A stretch of DNA of 14,629 bases from CAZTLI01 sp964614375. GTDB lineage: Bacteria > Chloroflexota > Anaerolineae > Aggregatilineales > Phototrophicaceae. A program made the translations under genes and the position numbers. The stretch spans positions 1-14,629 of the forward strand of contig CAZTLI010000088.1 of the NCBI GenBank assembly GCA_964614375.1, read 5' to 3'. The notes beneath the pieces are model-generated. The model was not told the DNA's origin and made no database searches. It saw only the letters and a program-made list of their open reading frames with translations. Every line of letters starts with the position of its first letter. Position 1 is the first letter of the stretch. This document shows positions 1 to 8,549 of this stretch, piece after piece.

Positions 1-142
1 ACTACTTTACTGAGAATACCCATTTCAGCTAGACATTATTTTGGCGAAGGTATTGTTGCTTGCAAGTTCAATTAATTACACTTGAGTAAGAGGGAATTGC
101 TTATGGATTCTTGAAATTCTGTAATGGAAGGGGAAATATAAA
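1..142 (+). promoter_or_regulatory. Upstream leader of the large protease gene, with Shine-Dalgarno
   Basis: No gene is visible here. A purine-rich Shine-Dalgarno stretch, GGAAGGGG at 126-133, lies nine bases before the ATG at 143 and supports that start. AT-rich sequence with TTG-like hexamers occurs around 55-110 (for example TTGAGT at 82-87), but no pair with convincing -35/-10 spacing stands out, so no promoter is called. The upstream gene, if any, lies outside the window. Confidence 0.5.
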
Positions 143-3100
143 ATGAAACAAACTGAGCGCATCATACTCAGAATATTATTTGTTATGCTCACAAGTGTAT
201 TTCTGGCAGTTACACTGCTTTTATCCGGTATCGCACCGTCGTCCGATGAGAATCTCGTCTTGCCGACAGCGGCGAGTCTCGCGCAGGGGTCAGGTGGTCA
301 CGTATTAGATACTGTGGAACACTCTGCCACACCCATTCCACAGGCAGCGGTCAGTTCCAATCAACCTGATATGACAACTAACACATTGACTATGGGCACC
401 GGGTCGAGTGAGGTATCCCAAAATGTGGCTCGTCGAACAATTGATACAATTCCGGCAGACCCTGTACCTGAGCAGGTATTGGTACGGTTCACCGCCAATG
501 CAACACCTCAGCAACGCCAAGATTATATAGATCGACTTGGCGGCGCAGTAATCCGTGACATTCCCGCACTTGATGCCGTTGTCTTACAGGTATCAGCCGA
601 CATTGCTAGTCAGCCACTGCCACCTGATGCCAGCGTCCTTACGAGTGAGGCCAATTATTATGTCGGCGTCACAGCAGTCAATGTCCCCACATCGGATGAA
701 TATTATGCTGCACAATGGGGATTGACTGTCATTGGTGCGCCTACTGCCTGGTCATCATTGCCGGATGATTTAGAACAGGTCACAGTCGCGGTCATAGATA
801 GTGGCAGTTGTGCCAATCATCCCGACATGCAAGGTCAATTCACTCAGGGCGCTGTATTTACCCAAATACAAACAACGATTGCAGACGATTTCGGGCATGG
901 TTGTATGGTCGCTGGAATCATCGGCGCGCATATCGACAATGGCATTGGTATCGCCGGTGTTGCACCTAATGTCGTGATTATGCCCATTCGTGTGTTGGAC
1001 AACGAAGGCATTGGCACGTACTCGGATGCGGCATTGGGCATTGTCTATGCTGTCGATAACGGCGCGCAAATTATCAACCTCAGCTTTGGTGGGTATTATG
1101 AGTCTGCCCTATTGCAAGCGGCAGTTGACTATGCCCATGAACGCGGTGTCCTTATTGTCGCGGCGGCAGGGAACACCGCTTCAAACCAACTGCTCTATCC
1201 CGCTGCCTATCCTGATATAGTTGCCGTAGGCTCGGTCAATAGCAGCAGTCAACGCAGCGGATTCAGCAGCCAAAGCAGTCAAATTGACCTGTGGGCGCCC
1301 GGTGAAGACATTCATACCACATCCAACAATAACGACTATATGATGGTTTCGGGAACATCGTTCGCTGCGCCATTTGTCAGTGGCGTGGCAGCCGTCGAGA
1401 TGGGACGCGGTGGTTCATTGCAAATCACCGGGCAAATTGTTCGGTTTAGTGGTAACACGACACCCTCCCCTACCCCCGTTCCGCCAGTAGTGGAGGCCAC
1501 ACCACCAACTCGATTCACACGTATCCAGCAGGAAGTAATTGACGCTATTGATGCCTTTGGCACTGCTAATGTCGTTATCAACCTTCATGCCCCTATCACC
1601 GCGCAGACTGTCAATGCTCAGCGCGCCAATGTGATTGCACAGGTACAAGCACCCATCGTCGCGCAACTAAATGCGACGGGCACATTTGCCATGCGCTACC
1701 AGTACAGTCATGTCGCGGCAATTTCAGGTCGAATCAATCGACAACATGCCGAACTGCTCGAAGCAAATCCAGCGGTTTTGACCGTGCATCTAAACAGTGA
1801 AATGACGATTCAGACAAGTCAAGCTGGTGATGCAATTGGTTCTGGTGCTGTTCATCAACTGGGCTATAGAGGCCAAGGGATTACTATAGCCGTAATTGAC
1901 ACAGGCGTAGACACCGATCATCCCGATTTGAGCGATTCGATTGTCGCGGAACAATGCTTTACGGAGAATGCCTGTGTTGGTTCCAGCGCAGAGGATGAGA
2001 ATGGTCACGGGACGCATGTCGCAGGCATCATCACCTCACCCACCGGCATCGCGCCTGATGCACAAATTGTCGCAATCCGTGTGCTCGATGCCAACGGTGG
2101 CGGACGATATGACGATTGGCTGATGGGACTGAACTACATCATCGCCAACAACGATTCTCTGCAAGTGAATATCATCAACCTCAGTTTAGGTACGAGTACA
2201 CAGTTCGCCGCCTCCTGTGATCAGGTTTATCCAACGGCATGGGAAGCTGTGCAGCGCCTTAATGAAATGGGGATTAGCGTCTTTGCCTCAACGGGTAATC
2301 AGGGCAAAGTCTTGCATGTTACTGCGCCTGCCTGCCTATCGAACGTCATTGCTGTAACAGCGACCTATGATGAGGGATCTGATTATCAACCGCTTGACGC
2401 AAATGAGGAGCAGACTAACTATAATGCCCTATTGGGCGGCACCTGGCCCGCGTGTTTTGATACCGACACCACCACAAACATGATCGCTTGCTTTGCAAAC
2501 AGAGGCCCATTAACCGACATCGCCGCTCCGGGTGCAGTCATCACAAGCAGCGCATTGGGTGGTGGAGTTACCGAGTTCTCTGGTACATCACAGGCCTCTC
2601 CAATGGCAGCGGGCACAGCGGCGTTGATGCTCGAAGCCAATCCCTATCTGATTCCATCGCAAATCCGCACCATTCTGCGTAATTCAGGTACACCTACAGT
2701 TGATACAGGTAGCAATTCATACTTGATACCATTGATTAATGCCGAAGCCGCTGTTCAGGTGGCGCTGGGCACGACGTTCGATTGTGACAATGTGACCACC
2801 ATCCCGGTGACCGAGTGTGATGCGCTGCTCTCCATCTATAACAGTACCGTTGACGATCACTGGATAAGAGAAGAACATTGGTTGCAAGCTGCTGACCCCT
2901 GTCAATGGCAAAATGTGAATTGCGCCAGCGGGCATGTAACCGGATTGTGGTTGCAAAATAACGGACTAATAGGTAGTTTCCCCGCAGCGGTGGCAAATTT
3001 GCCATATCTGACATCTTTAGACCTTTCTGGTAATAGATTGACTGGTGAATTACCACTCGCAATATCAAGCATGGGGCGTATGTCTCATTTTGAGATCGCG

Positions 3101-6100
3101 TACAATGCTTTAACTTCATTCGACGGTCAAGTTAATGAATTTCTAAGGCTTAATGACGCAGATTGGGGACAAACACAAACCGCACCTCCATTAGCAGTGA
3201 CAGTAACAGAACACGAAGATGGCGGTATTCAGGTAAACTGGTCACCTGCTCTATATCAGCAGGATGGAGGACATTATGAAATACAATGTCAATTCGATGT
3301 TACAACTTCAAATAGCAATATTTCAGATACGCAAACACTACTAACGGACGATAAAACTCAAACATCTATACGAATGTTTGAGGATCATGGGGAACTAAAC
3401 ATCTCTGAAGCCACATACAATTGCCAAGTGCTTTCATATACACCTCCTCATGAACATAATAGCAACGAACTTTACAGTGAATTTAGCAATGTAGTTCAGC
3501 TACTGGTAAATGAAACGACTCGTCGTACACGCTCCGAAGATGGTTTCACACCAACTCAGGATGTGTTTACATCAACGACTACAACCTTTGGAGATCGTTC
3601 TGGGATGTTTATTGGAACTTACACCGATCATACAATTGGTGGAGAGGTTTTTGGTAATAGTCGTGTCCTGATTCATTTCGGCACGCTTCCAATTCCCGAT
3701 ACATCCATCATAACAGGAGCACGATTATATGTTTGGCACTACGGCACGAATGCTGGACACCAACCTATTCATTTAAGGCTTGCGACTGGTGATTGGAACG
3801 AAGGAACAAATCGTGATAATGCTCCTGCACCAAGTTCTACTATTTATAGCACCACATTCTTTGAATTCTTCATTGTTGGCGTTCAAGGCCCAGAACCTGT
3901 AAGACGAACTTTCGAGATTACAAATTTGACATTGATTGATGCGCTTCGTGAGCCTAATCACGGTATCATTTTACAAAACGATAATGATACTCTTCCTGGA
4001 GTGGTTATTTGCTCTAGTGAGCCTAGTACGCCAGATCACGTATGCGCTCCTGATATGGCACCACGACTCGAAATCGACTTTACGGTAAATCAACAACCCG
4101 CACCTGCAACAAATCCAACACCGATAGATGGTGCGATAGATCAGCCTTTTGAAGGGATTTTAAGCTGGACACCCAACTTAGAACCTGACGGAGATACTGT
4201 GGTCTATAAGCTTCTAGTGGGAACATCCCCCAATGATCTAAGCCCTATTCCAAGTGATGAAGTTGATGGAAATAGCTATACCTATAACGCCGTAAATGCT
4301 AGAACTATTTATTGGCGCATTGATGCTGAAGATGAGTTAGGCGCGACGACCACGGGCGATGTCTGGCAGTTTTCAACAGAAGTATGTGGGGCAGTGACGA
4401 CCATTCCAACGACAGAATGCAATAGCTTACGCGCACTCTACTACAGCACCAATGGCGCAGAATGGACATCGAGCGAGGGTTGGTTAGTCGATATTGACCC
4501 GTGTCAGTGGTTTGGCGTGACCTGTGTCAATGGTCATGTGACTGAAGTTCACCTACCAAACAACGGTCTAGCGGGAACATTGCCTGCGGAACTGGTCGGT
4601 GTGACCCATGTACAGATACTTGACCTGAGCGACAACGCACTCACAGGCGGCATTCCGGCGAATTATGGGCAATTGTTCAGCCTCGTTGAGTGGAATCTCG
4701 CGCAGAACAATCTCAGCGGACATATCCCGGTTTCCGTCTTCTCGATGCCGAGTCTGCGTAGACTTGATTTGCGCGGGAATCAATTCGGCGGTGTGTTGCC
4801 GAATGCGCTTGGCAATATGCCGACGATTACCCATCTGTGGCTGTCTGATAATGTGTTTGAAGGCGAACTGCCAGCAACCATAGGCAATCTGGGGACATTG
4901 CAGGTGTTATGGCTAGACCGCAATCTGTTTGACGGGCAACTGCCCGCGATGGGTGGCATGAATAATTTGGTAGATATCAATGTGGCCTATAATGGCTTTG
5001 GCGGCAATTTCCCCGAAACCATCTTCAACCTACCCAATATCACAACAGTTGAAGCAAGTTATAACCGCTTCAACCTCACTGGCCCATCCCAACTCGATGT
5101 CTTTGACCCCGATTGGCATAATACACAGGTTGCACCGCCTGCTACAATTCAACTGATTAATACTACATTCAATTCAGCCGATATCACTTGGGATGATGTC
5201 AATTATCACCCCGCTGGTACGAGCTATGAAGTTCTGTGTCAATTTGGACAAAACACAACCTACTTCGACCTAGGACAACTTCCACATCAATCGCTACCTG
5301 CGACACTGCGAATTGGTGAATTGTTTAGTGGAAACTTCTACCGTTGTGTGGTTAGGACGTTTGTACCCGCCAATGGTGACCAGAAGAATGATCTGTGGAG
5401 TGCCAATAGCAATGTCATCGAGTTTGCAACGCAGCCCGTGGATTTGAGCACCAACAGCTTTGAAAATCCAATTCCCATTGAAGAATTGACTTATGTCATT
5501 TTGATCGACATTAGTCTTGCACCGCACCATCCTGATACACCGCCGCCGAGTTGTTCCGATGTGGATGTGAGTGGACGCAGCCATATCGTTTTCAGCGGTA
5601 GTGGCGGCGGGGACGTGGTACGTGTCATTGTCGATGAAACACAAACCAATGTAATTGTTGTCACTTATCAGCCAGCGGGTGATGGCTATGATGAACTTGG
5701 CTGTAGTGATACTGTCCAACCTGTTCAAGGTGGTGTGAGTGGACAAGCAAACACCAATGCACAGTATGCACTGGTCGATTTCGAAACCCCACTTGACGCA
5801 CCCTACTTTATCGTGGTCTGGGATAAGGATGGTACAGGTGGTGTGATTGAACTGACTGTCCAACATGGATTGGTATTCACCGGATGCGAATCGGTTACCG
5901 ATATTCCTTTGCAGGAATGTCATGCGCTGGAAGCCATCTACTACAGCACCAACGGCCCGAATTGGACGCGCAACTTCAACTGGTTGGTGACGACCACCGC
6001 TTGCAATTGGTTCGGTGTGGTGTGTGAAAATGGGCATGTGGTTGCGCTTGACTTGCCGAACAATAATTTACAGGGCATCATCCCGCCTCAAATCGGTGGA

Positions 6101-7807
6101 TTAATTCACATTCATCGTCTCAATCTGTCCTATAACTATCTAGTGGGCGATATTCCAGCGACGATTATCAACCTCACCCAATTGCTCGAACTCCATCTAG
6201 GGTTCAACATGGTGTTTACGTTGGATAGCACGATTTTGAGTTTCATCAATGCACGCGATGCCCATTGGCAAGCCACGCAAACTGCCGCCCCCTACCCTGT
6301 GGACGCAATCTATCGTTCGGGCACAAGTGTCGAGGTGTTCTGGACACCCATCCCCTTTACAGCAGGACAGGGTTACTACGAAATCGAGTATTCGCTAACG
6401 CCGGGCGGCCCCTATACCGTGCATGGGCGTACAACCGACAAATTTGTCTCTAGTTATCTCGTAGACGGATTAGAACCGAATACGACCTATTACTTCCGCG
6501 TTCGGACGGTGACCCTTGCCCCATCCAGTGGTGGTCGTGATCGCGTAAGTAACTATAGTCATGAGACAGTGGTGCCAACAACCTGCGACTCACCAAATCC
6601 TGAAGCGGATTTGACTGGCACGCTGTTCCCATTCACCTTTGGTTCGACGACGATGACGGCGGAAGTGACGAATGTGTCGTCAGTCTGTGCCTATGAAATC
6701 AACTTAGCGGCCTATCTAAAGGTGGATGATCAGTTCCTATCGACACAACAGTTATATAGTTCGACAGAGATTGTGGTTGAACCGGGACAAACCACGACGG
6801 TTACGGTGTCTGTCCCAACCTGCGCTGCACAAATCGACCTCATCTACGGTCAGGTTATTCCGGTGTTCCCACAGAATCAGCAAGGTTATGGGGAACGATT
6901 GTTAGCCTTCGACCATATCAATGTGGATGCGTGGTGCAACTTGCCACCCAACACCTGTACCGTCGGGCGAATGACTATCGAAGGAGTCACTGAGGGGCAA
7001 TATTACACGGGTATCGTGGATATTGAAGCTCGCTTGCATAACGGTGATTGGCCTCTCTTTGTGGAATTCAATCTCACAGGACCACGGGCACATATTTATA
7101 GAGATCACAATCCCCATTGGTTGTGGTTAGGGCAGCGCAACATCTGGAATACGGACACATGGCCTGCTGGCAATTACACGCTAACGGTGTCTATCTATCA
7201 GCGTGTGGAGTGGGTGTGCGAAACGTTAACTGTCAATTTTAATCTTGGTCCTGAACCAGATTCTGATCGTGACGGTTTTGGTGTGTTGTCTGATTGTAAT
7301 GATACCAATGCGGCTATCTATCCCAACGCACCCGAACAGCCAAATCATATCGACGATAACTGTAACAGTCAGGTAGACGAAGGCTTCACCGATGCGGATG
7401 GTGATGGCTACTATGCTGAAGTGGACGACTGTAATGACAGTAATAATGCAATTCACCCCGGTGCATCTGAGCTGCCCAACGGTATGGATGACAATTGCAA
7501 TAGTCAGGTTGATGAAGGTTTTACGGACGCTGATGGAGATGGTTATTATGCTGAAATTGATGATTGCAACGATAGCAATAGCGGTGTTAATCTGACAGCG
7601 ATTGAACAACCTAATGGCATTGACGACAACTGCAACAGTCAGGTAGACGAAGGCTTCACTGATGCGGATGGCGATGGCTACTATGCGGAAGTCGATGACT
7701 GCAATGACAATGAACCAACTATCTACCCCGGAGCACCTGAAGTCCTAGACGATACAATTGACCAAGATTGTGATGGGCTAGACCAGTCATCCAATTCCGA
7801 AGATTAA
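143..7807 (+). CDS. Giant secreted tandem S8 (subtilisin-like) serine protease with LRR, FN3, DNRLRE-like and MopE-like repeat domains
   Basis: This is a predicted extracellular protein of 2554 residues. The N-terminus (1-45) is a signal peptide: positive start, then a hydrophobic run. Residues about 107-160 resemble a fervidolysin-type propeptide. Protease unit 1 has Asp219 (VIDSG), His252 (GHG), oxyanion Asn344 (AAAGN) and Ser406 (SGTSFAAP). A Pro/Thr linker (about 438-455) and a second propeptide-like region (about 458-560) precede unit 2, which has Asp586 (VIDTG), His622 (GHGTHVAG), Asn719 (STGN) and Ser816 (SGTSQASP). Both triads are complete. Next come LRR 1 (about 880-1010), FN3 (1014-1110), a DNRLRE-like domain (1127-1316), an Ig/FN3-like domain (1318-1414), LRR 2 (1415-1656), FN3, a PPC-like beta domain (about 1764-1913), LRR 3 (1914-2043), FN3, an unassigned beta-rich region, and Asp-rich repeats (2371-2553). 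The start is supported by an SD at 126-133. There is no C-terminal membrane anchor, so the protein is probably released or held non-covalently. The physiological substrate is unknown. Fold calls come from motifs, without a profile search. Confidence 0.9.
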   Translation: MKQTERIILRILFVMLTSVFLAVTLLLSGIAPSSDENLVLPTAASLAQGSGGHVLDTVEHSATPIPQAAVSSNQPDMTTNTLTMGTGSSEVSQNVARRTIDTIPADPVPEQVLVRFTANATPQQRQDYIDRLGGAVIRDIPALDAVVLQVSADIASQPLPPDASVLTSEANYYVGVTAVNVPTSDEYYAAQWGLTVIGAPTAWSSLPDDLEQVTVAVIDSGSCANHPDMQGQFTQGAVFTQIQTTIADDFGHGCMVAGIIGAHIDNGIGIAGVAPNVVIMPIRVLDNEGIGTYSDAALGIVYAVDNGAQIINLSFGGYYESALLQAAVDYAHERGVLIVAAAGNTASNQLLYPAAYPDIVAVGSVNSSSQRSGFSSQSSQIDLWAPGEDIHTTSNNNDYMMVSGTSFAAPFVSGVAAVEMGRGGSLQITGQIVRFSGNTTPSPTPVPPVVEATPPTRFTRIQQEVIDAIDAFGTANVVINLHAPITAQTVNAQRANVIAQVQAPIVAQLNATGTFAMRYQYSHVAAISGRINRQHAELLEANPAVLTVHLNSEMTIQTSQAGDAIGSGAVHQLGYRGQGITIAVIDTGVDTDHPDLSDSIVAEQCFTENACVGSSAEDENGHGTHVAGIITSPTGIAPDAQIVAIRVLDANGGGRYDDWLMGLNYIIANNDSLQVNIINLSLGTSTQFAASCDQVYPTAWEAVQRLNEMGISVFASTGNQGKVLHVTAPACLSNVIAVTATYDEGSDYQPLDANEEQTNYNALLGGTWPACFDTDTTTNMIACFANRGPLTDIAAPGAVITSSALGGGVTEFSGTSQASPMAAGTAALMLEANPYLIPSQIRTILRNSGTPTVDTGSNSYLIPLINAEAAVQVALGTTFDCDNVTTIPVTECDALLSIYNSTVDDHWIREEHWLQAADPCQWQNVNCASGHVTGLWLQNNGLIGSFPAAVANLPYLTSLDLSGNRLTGELPLAISSMGRMSHFEIAYNALTSFDGQVNEFLRLNDADWGQTQTAPPLAVTVTEHEDGGIQVNWSPALYQQDGGHYEIQCQFDVTTSNSNISDTQTLLTDDKTQTSIRMFEDHGELNISEATYNCQVLSYTPPHEHNSNELYSEFSNVVQLLVNETTRRTRSEDGFTPTQDVFTSTTTTFGDRSGMFIGTYTDHTIGGEVFGNSRVLIHFGTLPIPDTSIITGARLYVWHYGTNAGHQPIHLRLATGDWNEGTNRDNAPAPSSTIYSTTFFEFFIVGVQGPEPVRRTFEITNLTLIDALREPNHGIILQNDNDTLPGVVICSSEPSTPDHVCAPDMAPRLEIDFTVNQQPAPATNPTPIDGAIDQPFEGILSWTPNLEPDGDTVVYKLLVGTSPNDLSPIPSDEVDGNSYTYNAVNARTIYWRIDAEDELGATTTGDVWQFSTEVCGAVTTIPTTECNSLRALYYSTNGAEWTSSEGWLVDIDPCQWFGVTCVNGHVTEVHLPNNGLAGTLPAELVGVTHVQILDLSDNALTGGIPANYGQLFSLVEWNLAQNNLSGHIPVSVFSMPSLRRLDLRGNQFGGVLPNALGNMPTITHLWLSDNVFEGELPATIGNLGTLQVLWLDRNLFDGQLPAMGGMNNLVDINVAYNGFGGNFPETIFNLPNITTVEASYNRFNLTGPSQLDVFDPDWHNTQVAPPATIQLINTTFNSADITWDDVNYHPAGTSYEVLCQFGQNTTYFDLGQLPHQSLPATLRIGELFSGNFYRCVVRTFVPANGDQKNDLWSANSNVIEFATQPVDLSTNSFENPIPIEELTYVILIDISLAPHHPDTPPPSCSDVDVSGRSHIVFSGSGGGDVVRVIVDETQTNVIVVTYQPAGDGYDELGCSDTVQPVQGGVSGQANTNAQYALVDFETPLDAPYFIVVWDKDGTGGVIELTVQHGLVFTGCESVTDIPLQECHALEAIYYSTNGPNWTRNFNWLVTTTACNWFGVVCENGHVVALDLPNNNLQGIIPPQIGGLIHIHRLNLSYNYLVGDIPATIINLTQLLELHLGFNMVFTLDSTILSFINARDAHWQATQTAAPYPVDAIYRSGTSVEVFWTPIPFTAGQGYYEIEYSLTPGGPYTVHGRTTDKFVSSYLVDGLEPNTTYYFRVRTVTLAPSSGGRDRVSNYSHETVVPTTCDSPNPEADLTGTLFPFTFGSTTMTAEVTNVSSVCAYEINLAAYLKVDDQFLSTQQLYSSTEIVVEPGQTTTVTVSVPTCAAQIDLIYGQVIPVFPQNQQGYGERLLAFDHINVDAWCNLPPNTCTVGRMTIEGVTEGQYYTGIVDIEARLHNGDWPLFVEFNLTGPRAHIYRDHNPHWLWLGQRNIWNTDTWPAGNYTLTVSIYQRVEWVCETLTVNFNLGPEPDSDRDGFGVLSDCNDTNAAIYPNAPEQPNHIDDNCNSQVDEGFTDADGDGYYAEVDDCNDSNNAIHPGASELPNGMDDNCNSQVDEGFTDADGDGYYAEIDDCNDSNSGVNLTAIEQPNGIDDNCNSQVDEGFTDADGDGYYAEVDDCNDNEPTIYPGAPEVLDDTIDQDCDGLDQSSNSED
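2777..3190 (+). repeat. LRR module copy 1 within the protease gene
   Basis: This segment encodes the first of three related LRR modules. Each opens with a Cys-containing N-cap (C..VT.IP..EC.AL..IY.ST, then W...WL, then C.W..V.C..GHV) and is followed by plant-type LRRs with the N.L.G..P signature. Copy 1 is short, with about two to three repeats, and ends in the linker WGQTQTAPP before an FN3-like domain. Its second half belongs to an AT-rich stretch. Confidence 0.75.
4384..5140 (+). repeat. LRR module copy 2 within the protease gene
   Basis: This is the longest of the three LRR modules. It has the Cys cap (PCQWFGVTC) and about eight LRR units with L.L..N...G.LP spacing, and it ends in WHNTQVAPP before FN3. 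Its start is close to copy 3 at DNA level: the stretch encoding YYSTNG at about 4440 and at about 5939 is nearly identical, which suggests a comparatively recent internal duplication. LRRs of this type usually bind proteins or glycans. Confidence 0.75.
5881..6290 (+). repeat. LRR module copy 3 within the protease gene
   Basis: This is a short third LRR module with the same Cys-rich cap (ACNWFGVVC) and N.L.G.IP repeats. It ends in WQATQTAAP, the same linker type as the other two copies, and is followed by an FN3 domain (about 6280-6580). Confidence 0.75.
7256..7785 (+). repeat. Asp-rich MopE-like repeat array, 45 codons (135 bp) per unit
   Basis: Near-identical units start at 7371, 7506 and 7641, exactly 135 bp apart, preceded by a diverged partial unit from about 7256. 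Each unit encodes D-x-D-x-D style loops (DADGDGYYAE, DDCND) and DDNCNSQVDEG with paired Cys. This matches the putative metal-binding motif seen in MopE-type and other secreted proteins, so Ca2+ (or Cu) binding and possible disulfide bonding are likely by family analogy. The array lies in frame at the C-terminus of the protease. Confidence 0.85.
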
Positions 7808-7822
7808 GGCGGGAATTACTCC

Positions 7823-7869
7823 CAGAAAACTGCACAGCCTGTTTGTTTAAGATGGTTGTGCAGTTTTTT
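7823..7869. terminator. Probable bidirectional intrinsic terminator between convergent genes
   Basis: A perfect 11-bp stem (AAAACTGCACA at 7826-7836 with TGTGCAGTTTT at 7857-7867) extends by three more pairs (one G-U) to a 14-nt loop. It is followed on the + strand by T6 (7864-7869) and flanked on the other side by A4, which reads as T4 on the minus strand. It lies 16 bases after the protease stop and 15 bases beyond the end of the convergent polymerase remnant, so it can serve both. Confidence 0.85.
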
Positions 7870-7883
7870 CTATTTCGACGTGG

Positions 7884-8498
7884 TTATCGTTGCAGAACCG
7901 CATTGAGCGCATAAAAATCGCCCGCAATCACATTGACTACGGACTGCTCAATCTGCACCTGCCCATTGACGATGAGCAAGGCCGTGCTGCGGAGGAGGTG
8001 TTTGTAGCGTTCGTAGATGCGGGGTCGGAGGATGATATTGATGAAGCCCTCTTCATCTTTCAATGTCAAAAACTGATACCCCTTCGCTGTCGGCGGCGCT
8101 TGCCGGATGATGACCAGTCCCGCCACGCGGACACCTCGCCCATGCTGCGCGTGAGTTAACCCTTCCCTGCTGAGGATGTCGTGAGCATCCAGCCACTCGC
8201 GGTAATAAGTCATGATGTGCTGTCCGGTAGATAGTCCCAATGCCCGATACTCCATGTCCAACTGCTCCATCCGCGTCAAATCAGGCAAATCCACATCATC
8301 ATCGGGCAGGTCGAGGTCGAGTACATCGGTTTCATAACACACCGTGCCCAACTGCCAGATGAGGTCGCGACGGGACATGCCCCAGTCATCCAGCGCCCCC
8401 GCCTGAATGAGATTTTCGATCAAGCGTATCGGCAACCGCGTCCGTTCACAGACATCGGTCAAATCGGTGAACGCACCACCCTCCACTTTTTCGGGCAA
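7884..8498 (-). pseudogene. dnaE2: C-terminal remnant of an error-prone DNA polymerase III alpha subunit (DnaE2-like)
   Basis: About 205 residues survive of a protein that is normally around 1000-1100 residues. The visible part starts near GGAFTDLTDVCERTRLP, continues through a helix-hairpin-helix-type segment (RLIENLIQAGALDDWG, RRDLIWQLG) and ends in the C-terminal OB-fold (VRVAGLVIIRQ, AKGYQFLTLKDEEGFINI, then YERYKHLL). This order is typical of DnaE2-type polymerases used in SOS translesion synthesis. The PHP, polymerase and finger regions are absent. No start codon or RBS is visible. The frame stays open to a stop at 8547-8549, but codons beyond about 8498 are the reverse complement of a recombinase 5' end, so they are not polymerase sequence. 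The surviving C-terminus has a normal stop at 7884-7886. It is almost certainly non-functional, and the rest of the gene is not in the window. The DnaE2 rather than DnaE1 assignment is from motif memory. Confidence 0.8.
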
Positions 8499-8549
8499 GT
8501 TCACATCGGCTACGCGCGGGTATCCACGCAAGATCAAAATCCAGAATTA
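8499..8549 (+). pseudogene. 5' fragment of a serine recombinase (resolvase/invertase) split by an IS630 element
   Basis: The + strand reads HIGYARVSTQDQNPEL in frame up to the IS at 8550. GYARVST is the hallmark N-terminus of small serine recombinases and holds the catalytic Ser and preceding Arg. The rest of the gene resumes at 9660 after the element. Joining GAA TTA (ending 8549) to CAA CAT (from 9662) restores NPELQHDALTK without a frameshift. No ATG, GTG or TTG precedes this frame at the expected place: the codons are CAA GTT CAC ATC. The start codon has therefore been lost, or the gene was already truncated where it meets the polymerase remnant. Confidence 0.8.

Noticed and set aside
55..110. 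Possible sigma70 promoter before the protease gene
   Set aside because: Several TTG-like hexamers exist, but none has a good -10 at 16-18 bp spacing.
5294..6037. Long minus-strand open frame (247 codons) opposite the protease gene
   Set aside because: It is fully antisense to conserved PPC-like and LRR 3 coding sequence, has no domain-like composition and no RBS; it is a shadow frame.
7226..7609. Minus-strand open frame of 127 codons rich in Ile/Val/Thr
   Set aside because: It is the antisense image of the Asp-rich repeat array, whose periodic codons leave the opposite frame open.
7371..7775. Periodic repeats that could be mistaken for a CRISPR or minisatellite
   Set aside because: The 135-bp period is an exact codon multiple, encodes a known metal-binding repeat, and shows no repeat/spacer structure.
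7890..8159. Plus-strand open frame of 89 codons opposite the DnaE2 remnant
   Set aside because: It is antisense to the OB-fold coding region, has no RBS, and shows no recognisable protein features.
8499..8546. Extension of the polymerase remnant upstream on the minus strand (ILRGYPRVADVNLPE)
   Set aside because: These codons are the reverse complement of the recombinase GYARVST start, so they are not polymerase sequence even though the frame is open.
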